DNA of 64,000 nt, taken from positions 1 to 64,000 of the forward strand of contig JBKQHO010000061.1 of assembly GCA_052267165.1 (NCBI GenBank), given 5' to 3'. The notes beneath the pieces were generated by a model. The model saw only the letters and a list, made by a program, of their open reading frames with translations. It made no database searches and had not been told where the DNA came from. Shown here piece after piece: positions 45,074 through 53,254 of this stretch. The translations under genes and the position numbers were made by a program. The stretch's first letter is position 1; every line of letters begins with the position of its first letter. The stretch is from CAWICD01 sp052267165. GTDB lineage: Bacteria > Vulcanimicrobiota > Vulcanimicrobiia > Vulcanimicrobiales > Vulcanimicrobiaceae.

Positions 45074-45721
45074 CTACGTGCCGGTAGCGGCTTCGCCCTC
45101 GCGCCACTCAGCGGCGCGGGCGCGTCGCCGCTGCACGTGCGCCGCGACCTTGGCGCGGTTGCCGCAGGCGGCCATCGAGCACCAGCGGCGCCGCCCCGTG
45201 CGTGAGGTGTCGTAGAAGAACAGCGAGCAGCCCTCGTTGGCGCACTTGCGCACGGCCTCGTGCGCGCGCGGGTCGGCGACGATCTCGGCGATCGAGTGCG
45301 CGATCGGAACCAGAAGGCTGGCCGGCCCCGGCTCGGCGTGCACGAAACGAACGTTCCAGCGGCGCCCGTCGCTGACCACGGCATGATGACCGAGCCCCAT
45401 GCGCATGACGCCGTTGATCCGTTCGATCGGTTCGTGCTCGACGCGCCGGCGCATGTGAAGCTGCGCCAGCACGTCGCGAACCGCGTTGCGCAGGTCGTGC
45501 GCCAGCTTCAAGGCATTCGAGGAGCGCTGCGGGTCGGAGCTGGCCAGCTCGCGCAGCCGCTTGGTTTCGAGTGGTTCGACGACCTTGGCCGCGAGCAAGA
45601 AGGTGACAGCATCGTTCCAGCTGGTCAGCCCGTCACCGCCGCTGCGATCCGAGACGGTGTTGGCGAAATCGACGGCGACCCGGTTCCCGACGAGCCAGAA
45701 GCGCTCCGAGGCGTTCTCCAT
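45074..45721 (-). CDS. CGNR zinc-finger/ABATE-domain protein
   Basis: 215 residues. The N-terminal ABATE part begins VGNRVAVDFANTVSDRSGGDGLTSWNDA. The C-terminal zinc finger reads CANEGCSLFFYDTSRTGRRRWCSMAACGNRAKVAAH, with four Cys and the CGNR motif, followed by a basic tail. Such proteins are thought to be transcriptional regulators responding to stress; direct targets are unknown. It converges with the phosphofructokinase gene and is read toward it. Confidence 0.9.
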   Translation of the reverse strand: MENASERFWLVGNRVAVDFANTVSDRSGGDGLTSWNDAVTFLLAAKVVEPLETKRLRELASSDPQRSSNALKLAHDLRNAVRDVLAQLHMRRRVEHEPIERINGVMRMGLGHHAVVSDGRRWNVRFVHAEPGPASLLVPIAHSIAEIVADPRAHEAVRKCANEGCSLFFYDTSRTGRRRWCSMAACGNRAKVAAHVQRRRARAAEWREGEAATGT

Positions 45722-45814
45722 GGTCCGCCTTATTTAATCGGTCGGGTCGCCGTGCTCCCTCAAGGCGTGAAGAAAAACTTCAAAGCGGGCAAGAAAGCGA
45801 GCGAGCCCGGCCGC

Positions 45815-47758
45815 TTAGAATCCGTACCGGCCGAGCGAACCGTTCCGTTCGGTAAGCTCGCGATAGCGCGCCAACGCGAAGAGCGGGAAGAACGCTCGAT
45901 AGCCGTGGTACCGCAAGTAGAAGACCCGGGGAAATCCTACGGCGGTGTACCATTCCTCGTCCCACAGACCCTCGGCGTTTTGATGTTCGAGCAAGTACGC
46001 GATGCCGCGCGCGACCGCCGGTTGTCCGGCCTCGCCGGCGGCGAGCAGACCGAGGACCGCCCAGGCCGTCTGGCTCGCGTTGCTCGCCTTGCACAGACCA
46101 CGCGGCTCTTCCCAATAGGTTGCGCCGTCTTCGCCCCACCCGCCGTCGGGTTGGGCGAACGCGAGCAGGTAATCGACCGCGCGCCGCACCGTCTCCGAGT
46201 TTCGAGTGGTCTCGCCGGCCGCGCACAACGCGTTGAGCACCGACCATGTGCCGTAGACGTAGTTGGTTCCCCAGCGCCCGAACCAGGAGCCGTCGGGTTG
46301 CTGCGTGCGGCGCAGGTAGGCGAGCGCGCGGGTCAAGACCGGGTGGCGCTTCGGGTAGCCGGCTTGCAAGAGGAAGCCGATGCAGCGCGCCGTGACGTCC
46401 TCCGTTGGCGGATCGAGCAGCGCGCCGTGGTCGGCGAACGGGATGTAGTTGAGATGATAATGGATGTTGTCGGCGTCGAACGCGCCCCAGCCGCCGTTGC
46501 GGCTTTGCATCCCCACGACCCACTCCGCGGCCCGGTCGAGCGCGTGGCGATACTTGACGGGATTCTCGCGGTGCAGCGCCATCGCCACGACCGCGGTGTC
46601 GTCGACGTCGGGATAGTAGTTGTTCCAGTACTGAAACGCCCAGCCGCCCGGCCGTAAGCCCGGGCGCCGCGCGGCCCAATCGCCGACGACGCCGAGGACT
46701 TGACGCTCCGCGAGCCATCCGTTGGCGCGTTCGATCGCCTCGCGCAACTGCGGATTGCCCGTCTCGAAGAGCGCGTGCACGGTGAGGCTCGTGTCCCAAA
46801 TCGGCGAAACGCAGGGCTGGCAATAGATCTCATCGTCCTTGACGACGAGCAGCTTTTCCAGCGCGCTCTTGGCGATCGCGCGGTCGGGATGGTCTTTGGC
46901 GTAGCCCATCGAGTCGAAGGCCATGAGCGCGTTGGCCATCGCCGGGAAGATGCCGCCCAGCCCGTCTTCGCCGTTGAGCCGTTCGCTCGTCCAGCGCAGC
47001 GCCTGCGCGATCGCGCGCGCGCGCTGGCCGGTCGGGAACGAAGGCTCGAGTTTGCGCAGCAGAGCGTCGAGGCCCAGGAAGGCGCGCCCGAGCGCGTCGT
47101 GACTGGCCGCGCGGTTGTAGCCGCGCTCTTCCTCGGCCGGCCGCACGAACAGCTCGCGAACGTCGACGCCGCGCGGATTGCGCGCTCGCGGGCGCAGCGC
47201 CATCAGGACCAGCAGCGGCACGATGACGGTCCGCGACCAATACGAGACCTTGTCGAGATGGAAGGGCGAGATGCTCGGCAGCAACACGATTTCGACCGGC
47301 ATCACCGGGACGGCGCGCCACGGCACCTGGCCGAAGAGCGCCAGCGCGATCCGCGTGAAAACGTTGCTGCGCGCCGCGCCGCCGAGTTGGAGCAGCCGCT
47401 CGCGGGCGCGCCTCATGTGCGGCGCGTCGATGGGATCGCCGGCGAGCTTGAGCGCGTAATACGCCTTGACCGTGGCGCTCACGTCGCTGTCGCCGCGGTA
47501 AAAGAGCGGCCAGCCGCCGTCCGGATTTTGGATCCGGCGCAGGTAAACGCAGACCTTCGCTTCGAGCTGGTCGTCGATCTCGTCGAGGAAATGTTCGAGC
47601 ATGATGTACTCGGCCGGGATCGTGGCATCGGCCTCGAGCTCGAAGACCCAGTGCCCGTCCGACCGCTGCCGCGCTAGGAGCGCCCTCTCGGCTGCGGCGA
47701 TTGCGTCGTCGAGCCGGGGGTGCGAGCGAGCGGCGTCGGTTGCGAGGCTCATCGTCAT
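45815..47758 (-). CDS. shc: Squalene-hopene cyclase
   Basis: 647 residues, full family length. The protonating DxDD motif is YYPDVDDTAVVAMAL. QW repeats are evident (QNPDGGWPLFY, QSRNGGWGAFD, QQPDGSWFGRWG, QPDGGWGEDG, QNAEGLWDEEWY). It cyclises squalene to hopene, a precursor of membrane hopanoids. The product is membrane-associated. It stands alone, without hpn genes nearby. Its promoter region carries a perfect palindrome facing a TetR gene, which suggests repression control. Confidence 0.95.
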   Translation of the reverse strand: MTMSLATDAARSHPRLDDAIAAAERALLARQRSDGHWVFELEADATIPAEYIMLEHFLDEIDDQLEAKVCVYLRRIQNPDGGWPLFYRGDSDVSATVKAYYALKLAGDPIDAPHMRRARERLLQLGGAARSNVFTRIALALFGQVPWRAVPVMPVEIVLLPSISPFHLDKVSYWSRTVIVPLLVLMALRPRARNPRGVDVRELFVRPAEEERGYNRAASHDALGRAFLGLDALLRKLEPSFPTGQRARAIAQALRWTSERLNGEDGLGGIFPAMANALMAFDSMGYAKDHPDRAIAKSALEKLLVVKDDEIYCQPCVSPIWDTSLTVHALFETGNPQLREAIERANGWLAERQVLGVVGDWAARRPGLRPGGWAFQYWNNYYPDVDDTAVVAMALHRENPVKYRHALDRAAEWVVGMQSRNGGWGAFDADNIHYHLNYIPFADHGALLDPPTEDVTARCIGFLLQAGYPKRHPVLTRALAYLRRTQQPDGSWFGRWGTNYVYGTWSVLNALCAAGETTRNSETVRRAVDYLLAFAQPDGGWGEDGATYWEEPRGLCKASNASQTAWAVLGLLAAGEAGQPAVARGIAYLLEHQNAEGLWDEEWYTAVGFPRVFYLRYHGYRAFFPLFALARYRELTERNGSLGRYGF

Positions 47759-47798
47759 GCGCTAAGCGTTTCTCCCTGTTCGGCGCGGAAGGGAAGGG

Positions 47799-47822
47799 AA
47801 TACCGTCCCGCCGGACGGTATT
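47799..47822. promoter_or_regulatory. Perfect palindrome between shc and tetR (likely TetR operator)
   Basis: AATACCGTCC-CGCC-GGACGGTATT is a perfect 10-bp inverted repeat with a four-base centre. TetR-family operators often have this form. It is about 40 bases upstream of the shc start and overlaps the predicted start region of the shc promoter, so a bound dimer should block shc transcription. It is 105 bases upstream of the tetR ATG. Confidence 0.75.
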
Positions 47823-47823
47823 A

Positions 47824-47853
47824 GACATAGCACGCGACGGAAGGCCTCGTCAA
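47824..47853 (-). promoter_or_regulatory. Candidate shc promoter
   Basis: On the minus strand TTGACG (47848-47853) and TATGTC (47824-47829) are separated by 18 bases. The -35 is good and the -10 is moderate. The palindrome at 47799-47822 follows immediately, which fits a repressor site at the transcription start. Confidence 0.5.
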
Positions 47854-47926
47854 CCGATAAGCTCGGCTCGACGCCCCGGCTCGCAAGCGTGCTACTATCT
47901 CTCTACCCTATGAAAGTTCTGCGCTG

Positions 47927-48526
47927 ATGGCCGCTCGAGGATCGGGAAGCGAGACGCGACGCAGCGTGCTGGTGGTGGCGGCTGAGATCGTTGCGCGCGA
48001 AGGCGTCACGAAGCTCACGCTCGATGCCGTCGCCGAGCGGGCGGGTCTCAGCAAAGGCGGAATCCTTCACCACTTTTCGACCAAGGACTCGCTCATCGCC
48101 GCGATGATCGAAGACTTGGTGCTGCAATTCGAAGAAGATTTGGCGCGGCACATGCAGGGCGAGTGCGGGCCGGGCAGTTTTGCGCGCGCTTTCTTGCGGG
48201 CCTGCCTCGACTCGGAAGGGACCCTGACGCGGACCCTGCGCCTGAGCGCCGGAATCGTCGCCGCGCTGGCCTTCAACATGCGGCTGCTCGCCCCGTTACG
48301 GCGCTGCTACGCCGACTGGCGGCGTCGGCTCGAGGACGACGGCATCGACCCGGCGGTCGCCGAACTGGTCCGTTCGGCCGCCGACGGTCTGTGGTTCGCG
48401 GGCGTGTTCGATCTCAGCCCGCCCAGCATCGCCCTGCGCAAGCGCGTCTTCTCGAAGTTGATCGAGTTGACGCAGGTCGAAGCGCCGTCCCCCGCTCTGG
48501 TCCCGAGCGAGGTCGTCCCGCACTAG
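47927..48526 (+). CDS. TetR-family transcriptional regulator
   Basis: 199 residues. The helix-turn-helix is LTLDAVAERAGLSKGGILHHFSTKDSLIAAMIEDL (about 31-65), the standard TetR DNA-binding domain. The C-terminal ligand-binding half is helical (LRLSAGIVAALAFNMRLLAPLRRCYADWRRRL). It diverges from shc, and the palindrome between them is the obvious target, so it probably represses hopanoid synthesis and perhaps itself. The inducing ligand may be a lipid; this is inference. Confidence 0.9.
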   Translation: MAARGSGSETRRSVLVVAAEIVAREGVTKLTLDAVAERAGLSKGGILHHFSTKDSLIAAMIEDLVLQFEEDLARHMQGECGPGSFARAFLRACLDSEGTLTRTLRLSAGIVAALAFNMRLLAPLRRCYADWRRRLEDDGIDPAVAELVRSAADGLWFAGVFDLSPPSIALRKRVFSKLIELTQVEAPSPALVPSEVVPH

Positions 48527-48578
48527 TCCGACGTAGGTATACACCAAGCGCGCCGAGCGACCGTATAGCTACGTCGGA
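48527..48578. repeat. 15-bp inverted repeat downstream of tetR
   Basis: TCCGACGTAGGTATA (48527-48541) and TATAGCTACGTCGGA (48564-48578) are inverse complements with one mismatch, separated by 22 bases. It starts right after the TAG stop of tetR. It could form a transcript hairpin, although no T-run follows, or mark an insertion site next to the pseudogene region. Confidence 0.6.
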
Positions 48579-48616
48579 GACGCTACACTAGGCACCGCGG
48601 CCGCGTCCAAGACCGT

Positions 48617-48745
48617 CTACGGGTCGGGTCCGACGCGCACCAGCACGCGACCAGATGCTTGCCGCCGCGCAGGAGGTCGACGAAGGCCGCGGGCGCGTTT
48701 TCGAGGCCCTCGACGCAAGATTCGGAAAAACCCCCGCACCGGTCG
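48617..48745 (-). pseudogene. 3' remnant of an MDR-type NADPH-dependent reductase
   Basis: On the minus strand GGFSESCVEGLENAPAAFVD then LLRGGKHLV matches the end of the curcumin/quinone-oxidoreductase branch of zinc-free medium-chain reductases (VEGLENAPxAFxxLLxGxNxGKxLV). The expected final residues VLVRVGPDP plus stop are found one frame over (stop at 48617-48619), so a single-base frameshift exists. The rest of the gene is gone upstream of about 48745. Confidence 0.6.
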
Positions 48746-48896
48746 CGACGTGACTTTTCCGCTGCCTCTTCGTCGCCGCCTCGGCTACAATGCGCCTTGG
48801 CATTGCGCCCTCGGCGGCTCTAGCCTCCACGGAAGGAGGCCTGCCGCGCAGCGCAGGATGCGCGTTGGCGTGGCCTCGATTCAGCGAAAAATCCAC

Positions 48897-48922
48897 GCCC
48901 CTTTGTGGCACGGGGGCTTTTT
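48897..48922 (+). terminator. Hairpin with T-run
   Basis: GCCCC (48897-48901) pairs with GGGGC (48913-48917) and TTTTT follows (48918-48922). An A-run (GAAAAAT) lies on the other flank, so it could terminate in both directions. It is now between gene remnants. Confidence 0.5.
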
Positions 48923-48991
48923 CGCACCCTCTTAAGGATGAGACGGCCGGGTGTCAGGGCTGCGTGATGAAGCACTTGGGCGATAACCCGG

Positions 48992-49190
48992 TTTGCGTTC
49001 ACGCTGCGGCTACCGAATTCGGCGGCGCGGAAGCATGTAACGTTTGAGGCGTCATTTGCCTACGGCGACGCGCATCTCGTCGAGGCACTCACACGGGGTC
49101 AGGCTATCTCGTATCGCTTCAAGCATGAGGCCAAAGGCTGGCGCATCTTTGCCAGCACGCAAGCCCTGGAAAAGCCTGTGGTATCAAGCC
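48992..49190 (+). pseudogene. Fragment of a TnpB/OrfB-like (IS605-IS1341) protein
   Basis: The frame reads FAFTLRLPNSAARKHVTFEA, then GDAHLVEALTRGQAISYRFK and EAKGWRIFASTQALEKPVV. The segment AISYRFKxxxKGWRxFAST is a pattern I know from TnpB-related transposon proteins, just before the catalytic GxxGVDLN segment. That catalytic part is missing; the frame stops soon after. This is a truncated mobile-element remnant. Recognition is by pattern memory and is less certain than for the other remnants. Confidence 0.5.
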
Positions 49191-49214
49191 TCGACGCGGC
49201 TGCCGAAGCACTTG

Positions 49215-49442
49215 GTTCACGATCTCGTCGCGGCCGGTGAGCTCGAGTCGCAGGCGCGCAGCCTCGTCGAGCGGATGGCGCTGATTTTCCAAGCGGCGCT
49301 GCTCGTGCGTCACAGTCCGCCCTTCGTTGCCGGTGCGTTCTGCGCGTCGCGCGTGGGCGGCGAATGGGGCCACGCGTTCGGAACGCTGCCGCGCGACGCG
49401 CAATTCCGGCCGCTCCTCGAACGCGCCTTTCCCACAGGTTAG
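49215..49442 (+). pseudogene. 3' remnant of an AidB-like acyl-CoA dehydrogenase
   Basis: LVAAGELESQARSLVERMA, LIFQAALLVRHSPPFVAGAF and CASRVGGEWGHAFGTLP are the C-terminal end of AidB/acyl-CoA dehydrogenase-type flavoproteins. Everything upstream is replaced by the TnpB-like fragment in a different frame, so the N-terminal 80-90 percent of the enzyme has been lost. There is no suitable start. An insertion followed by deletion would explain it. Confidence 0.6.
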
Positions 49443-49475
49443 AGTACGCGTCACGGCACGTGGCGAAGGCCGTGC

Positions 49476-50276
49476 GTGTCGGAGAGAAGGAGCAAAACAC
49501 TGAGCGTACGGCTCGAGCGTCGCGCGAGCGGCGTGGCTTGGATCGTGGTCGAGCGGCCCGAGGCGCGCAACGCGATGACGGTCGCGATGTGGCAGCAGGT
49601 AGGCTCGCTGCTCGACGAGCTCGTGCGGGCCGACGGCGTGCGCGCGGTCGTCTTCGGCGGCACGCCGAGTGCGTTCGTGGCGGGCGCCGACATCGCGGAG
49701 TTTCAAGCCTTCGCAGGCGCGGAGGAAGGCCTCGCCTACGAGTCGGCCGTCGAATCGATCCTCGACCGCGTGGAAGCGCTGCCGCTGCCGGTCATCGCAG
49801 CCGTCGGCGGCCCGTGCACGGGCGGCGGAGCGCTGCTGGCGTGCGCCTGCGATGTGCGTCTCGGGGCGACGAGCGCCCGCGTCGGCATTCCGGTGGCGCG
49901 GACCGTCGGCAACGTGACCACCGCGAAGAACCTGGCGCGGCTGGCCGCGGTCATCGGCCTGGGCCGTGCAAAAGAGTGGTTCCTGACCGCGCGCCTGCAC
50001 GACGCCGAAAGCGCCTGGCGCGCGGGTTTCTTCAGCGAGCTGGCCGGTTCCAACGACGCGCTGCTCGAGCGTGCCCAGGCGCTGGGTGCCGAGCTGGCGG
50101 CGTGCGCGCCGCTGACGCTGGCCGCGACCAAGGAGCTGGCGCGCCGCCTAATGGCCGCGCAGGTTGCCGAGGTCGACGACCGCGCGCTGCTGGCGCGCTG
50201 CTACGGCAGCGACGACTTCCGCGAAGGCGTGGCCGCGTTCTTGGAAAAACGGGTCCCGCGCTTTCGCGGACGTTAG
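49476..50276 (+). CDS. Enoyl-CoA hydratase/isomerase family protein
   Basis: 266 residues. Crotonase fold: VERPEARNAM, FVAGADIAEFQAF (oxyanion loop), AVGGPCTGGGALLACACDVRLGATSARVGIPVARTVGN. The two glutamates used by classical hydratases are not both evident (PCTGGG region has none; ARVGIPV replaces AxFxxPE), so activity may be isomerase- or hydrolase-like. GTG 49476 is the first usable start; AAGGAG is best spaced for an unusual CTG at 49500, where LSVRLERR matches family N-termini. It sits between an acyl-CoA dehydrogenase remnant and, further on, a thiolase. Confidence 0.85.
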   Translation: MSERRSKTLSVRLERRASGVAWIVVERPEARNAMTVAMWQQVGSLLDELVRADGVRAVVFGGTPSAFVAGADIAEFQAFAGAEEGLAYESAVESILDRVEALPLPVIAAVGGPCTGGGALLACACDVRLGATSARVGIPVARTVGNVTTAKNLARLAAVIGLGRAKEWFLTARLHDAESAWRAGFFSELAGSNDALLERAQALGAELAACAPLTLAATKELARRLMAAQVAEVDDRALLARCYGSDDFREGVAAFLEKRVPRFRGR

Positions 50277-50302
50277 TCAGCGCATCGTCTTTGCGCGGCG
50301 CC

Positions 50303-51946
50303 TTATCGCGCCAGGACGTAGCTGGTCGAGTGAAGGTATGAGAAGCCTTCCTTCAGGTTGAGCTTTCCCGGCTCGAAGCGCAGCGTGTGCGCGCCCGCGG
50401 TCGGCCATCTCCACGCGAACAAGACCGAGCCCGGGAAGCGGCGCAGCGCGCTCGAGCTGTTTTGCCAAATGCCGGTTTCGTCGAACGTCTCGCGCCCGTC
50501 GATGAACACGCGAGCATGACCGGGCTGACAGCATAGGTCGCCGAGCGTCCCGATTAACGCGATCCCGCTGCCCGTGAAGTGCAGCGTGGCGGGCAGCTTG
50601 GAGATCGTGTCCTTGATCGTGGAAGCGCCGTCCCAGGCCGTTACGCTCGCCGGGGTGTCGCTCGGGGCGAGGGCCGCGGCAGCGATCATCAACGAGAACC
50701 CGCCGTTGGTTTGCCAGGCGGTGACCGTTCCGGGCGCGGGCGGTCCGTCGAAGAAGCGCGGATACGATCCGTCGGGTTTGCGCGACGAAGCGGCCGCGGC
50801 CGCGTTGCGCAATAGCCAGCTGCGCGCAAAGCGGAGCCCTTCGTCCGACGCGAGCTGGTACATCGCCTCGACCAGCGGCTCGGCGACGTCGTTGTCGGCG
50901 AGCAGGTCCGCAAAGACGCCGTTCGGGTCGGAGAGCCGCGAGTCGACGGCGTTGGCGGTTGCCACCGCCTGATCGAAATAGTTGCCGTTGCCGGTCGCAT
51001 GGAACAGCCCGATGCCGTCCGAGATCATCTCGCCGTTGACCGAGGCGAAGAAGCGGCGCGGCAACTGCGTGCACGAGCCGCCGCGGTCGAACACGAAGGC
51101 GGTGTAGAGCGGCGTGTAGCGGTCCAGGAAATAAAGGCGCGCCGCGGTGTAGTGTTTGGTCGCGAGGTCGAGGTAGCGACGCTGTCCGGTCGCGTCGAAC
51201 AACAGCAGCGCCGCTTTGACGGCGGTGGCCTCCGTCTCGAGCGTCTTGATGCGATCGAGATAAGCGTAGGGCTGCTGGTAGCGGATCGCCTTGCACGCGC
51301 CGCCGGTATAAATGTTCGACTGCTCGACCGTTTCGAAGGCGTTGATCGCGTTGCCGAGCGCGCTGAGGTTTCCGCCCGTCGCCTCGAACTCGCGCATGTC
51401 GGCGACCGCGTCCCAGTTGGCTACGTCGCTCCAGGTGCAGAGCACCCCTGTGAGCCCGCGACAGGGCGGCGGATAGTTCGGAGCCGTTGCGATCAGCGCG
51501 TTCATCGGCGGGACCAGCGCGTTGTCGCGGGTGGTCTTCCAGCGCAAGTAGAGCGTGTAGGTCAGCGAGTCGACGCCCCAGTCGCGATTGACCGACGGGC
51601 AGACCGGATCGGGGCAGAGCTTCCAGCCCCCGCGCGGATCGAAGTAGCGTTGCAGGAGCGTGTCGGTCGCATCGGAGGCCAATTGCGAGAACGACGGCAC
51701 GGCCGCCGCGGCGGCGGTCGCGACCGGCTGGGCCGGTGCGGACGAAGCCGGCGCGGGCGAGCTCGTGACCGGCGGCGCGGATACGCTCGCCCCCGGCGAA
51801 CCTTGGACTGCCGGCGACGGGGCGGCGGGTGGAGGCGACGGGGAAACGATCGGCACCGGGACTGGCCGAGGGAGGCAGCCCGCCGGGAATGTGACCCCCA
51901 GGGCCGCGCTCAAAGCCACGGTGCAGCGACCGAGAGAAAACCGCAT
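50303..51946 (-). CDS. Secreted six-hairpin glycosidase-like lipoprotein
   Basis: 547 residues starting MRFSLGRCTVALSAALGVTF with GGAGG six bases upstream. A lipobox-like PAGC is near residue 24, then a Pro/Ser/Ala-rich linker (about 25-85). The main domain (about 90-430) alternates helices with Trp- and Tyr-rich segments (YTLYLRWKTTRDNALV, WDAVADMREFEATGG, YLDLATKHYTAARLYF), resembling GH76-type (alpha/alpha)6 enzymes. The last about 110 residues form a beta-rich carbohydrate-binding-like module (HFTGSGIALIGTLGD). Target glycan unknown. Confidence 0.65.
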   Translation of the reverse strand: MRFSLGRCTVALSAALGVTFPAGCLPRPVPVPIVSPSPPPAAPSPAVQGSPGASVSAPPVTSSPAPASSAPAQPVATAAAAAVPSFSQLASDATDTLLQRYFDPRGGWKLCPDPVCPSVNRDWGVDSLTYTLYLRWKTTRDNALVPPMNALIATAPNYPPPCRGLTGVLCTWSDVANWDAVADMREFEATGGNLSALGNAINAFETVEQSNIYTGGACKAIRYQQPYAYLDRIKTLETEATAVKAALLLFDATGQRRYLDLATKHYTAARLYFLDRYTPLYTAFVFDRGGSCTQLPRRFFASVNGEMISDGIGLFHATGNGNYFDQAVATANAVDSRLSDPNGVFADLLADNDVAEPLVEAMYQLASDEGLRFARSWLLRNAAAAASSRKPDGSYPRFFDGPPAPGTVTAWQTNGGFSLMIAAAALAPSDTPASVTAWDGASTIKDTISKLPATLHFTGSGIALIGTLGDLCCQPGHARVFIDGRETFDETGIWQNSSSALRRFPGSVLFAWRWPTAGAHTLRFEPGKLNLKEGFSYLHSTSYVLAR

Positions 51947-52029
51947 GCCGCCTCCTTCGTGCCTAGAGCATACAGCAAAGAGGCGGCTTGTTCGAGGGAA
52001 TGCCCCGAGAGGACGACCTCTTGCGAGCG

Positions 52030-53235
52030 TCACACGCGCTCGAGGAGCAGCGCAATACCCTGCCCGATGCCGATGCACATGGTGCAAAGCGCGTACCTTC
52101 CGGCGCGGCGCGCGAGCTCGTAGGTCGCCGTCGTCGCCAGCCGCGCGCCGCTCATTCCCAGCGGATGACCGAGCGCGATCGCGCCGCCGTTGGGGTTGAC
52201 GCGCGGGTCGTCGTCGGCCACGCGCAGCAAGCGCAGCACGGCGAGGGCCTGCGAGGCAAAGGCCTCGTTCAGCTCGATCACGTCGATCGCTTCGAGCGGA
52301 AGCTCGAGCCGCTGCAGCAGGTTGCGGGTTGCCGGCGCCGGCCCGATGCCCATCAAGCGCGGGGCCACGCCGGCGGTGGCCATCCCGGCGATGCGGGCCT
52401 TCGGTTCCAAACCAAATGCTCTGGCCGCCTCGGCCGACGCCAGCAACAGCGCGCAGGCGCCGTCGTTGATCCCAGAGGCGTTCCCCGCGGTGACGGTGCC
52501 GCCGCTGCGAAAGGGCGTCGTCAGCTTCGCAAGCGCCTCGAGCGTCGTCGCGCCGCGAACGTGCTCGTCGATGTCGAAGACGAACGGCTCGCCGCGTCCG
52601 CACGCGACCGTTACCGGCACGAGCTCCTCGGCGAAGCGGCCCGACTCGTGCGCGGCGGCCGCGCGCCGCTGGCTGCGCAGCGCGAAACGGTCTTGATCCT
52701 CGCGCGAGATGCCGTACTCGAGGGCCACGTTCTCGCCCGTCTCGGGCATCGAGTCGGTCCCGTAGATTTCTTCCATGAGCGGGTTGATGAAGCGCCAGCC
52801 GATCGTCGTGTCGTAGACGCGCGCGTCACGCGCGAACGCGCTCTCGGCTTTGCCGAACACGTACGGCGCGCGCGACATGCTCTCGACGCCGCCGGCCAGC
52901 ACCAACTCGGCCTCGCCGCTCTTGATCGCGCGCGCGGCTTGACCTACGGCCTCCAGTCCCGAACCGCACAGCCGGTTGACCGTCACGCCCGGCACGGCAG
53001 TCGGCAGACCCGCAAGCAGGACGGCCATCCGCGCAACGTTGCGATTGTCCTCGCCGGACTGGTTGGCGCAGCCGAGGTAGACGTCGTCGAGCCGGGACCA
53101 GTCGACCTCGGGGTTGCGCTCGACGAGGGCCCGGATCGGGATCGCCGCGAGGTCGTCGGTCCGGATCGAGCTGAGCGCTCCGCCGTAGCGGCCGATCGGC
53201 GTGCGGACGGCGTCGCAGATGAAAGCGTCGCTCAT
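52030..53235 (-). CDS. Acetyl-CoA acyltransferase (thiolase), PcaF/PaaJ-like
   Basis: 401 residues. The nucleophile Cys is in NRLCGSGLEAVGQAARAI, the GHP loop in ALGHPLGMSGARL, the second catalytic Cys in CTMCIGIGQG, and NEAFASQ carries the Asn-Glu-Ala-Phe motif. YDTTIGWRFINP is typical of beta-ketoadipyl-CoA thiolases, which cleave 3-oxoadipyl-CoA in aromatic degradation. No other pca or paa genes are in this window, so function in fatty-acid beta-oxidation is also possible. Confidence 0.92.
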   Translation of the reverse strand: MSDAFICDAVRTPIGRYGGALSSIRTDDLAAIPIRALVERNPEVDWSRLDDVYLGCANQSGEDNRNVARMAVLLAGLPTAVPGVTVNRLCGSGLEAVGQAARAIKSGEAELVLAGGVESMSRAPYVFGKAESAFARDARVYDTTIGWRFINPLMEEIYGTDSMPETGENVALEYGISREDQDRFALRSQRRAAAAHESGRFAEELVPVTVACGRGEPFVFDIDEHVRGATTLEALAKLTTPFRSGGTVTAGNASGINDGACALLLASAEAARAFGLEPKARIAGMATAGVAPRLMGIGPAPATRNLLQRLELPLEAIDVIELNEAFASQALAVLRLLRVADDDPRVNPNGGAIALGHPLGMSGARLATTATYELARRAGRYALCTMCIGIGQGIALLLERV

Positions 53236-53254
53236 CGTGCGCGGCGTGCGCGGC

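Noticed and set aside
48588..48911. 107-codon minus-strand frame across the reductase remnant
   Set aside because: The recognisable reductase residues are in other frames; this one is Arg/Ala-rich noise.
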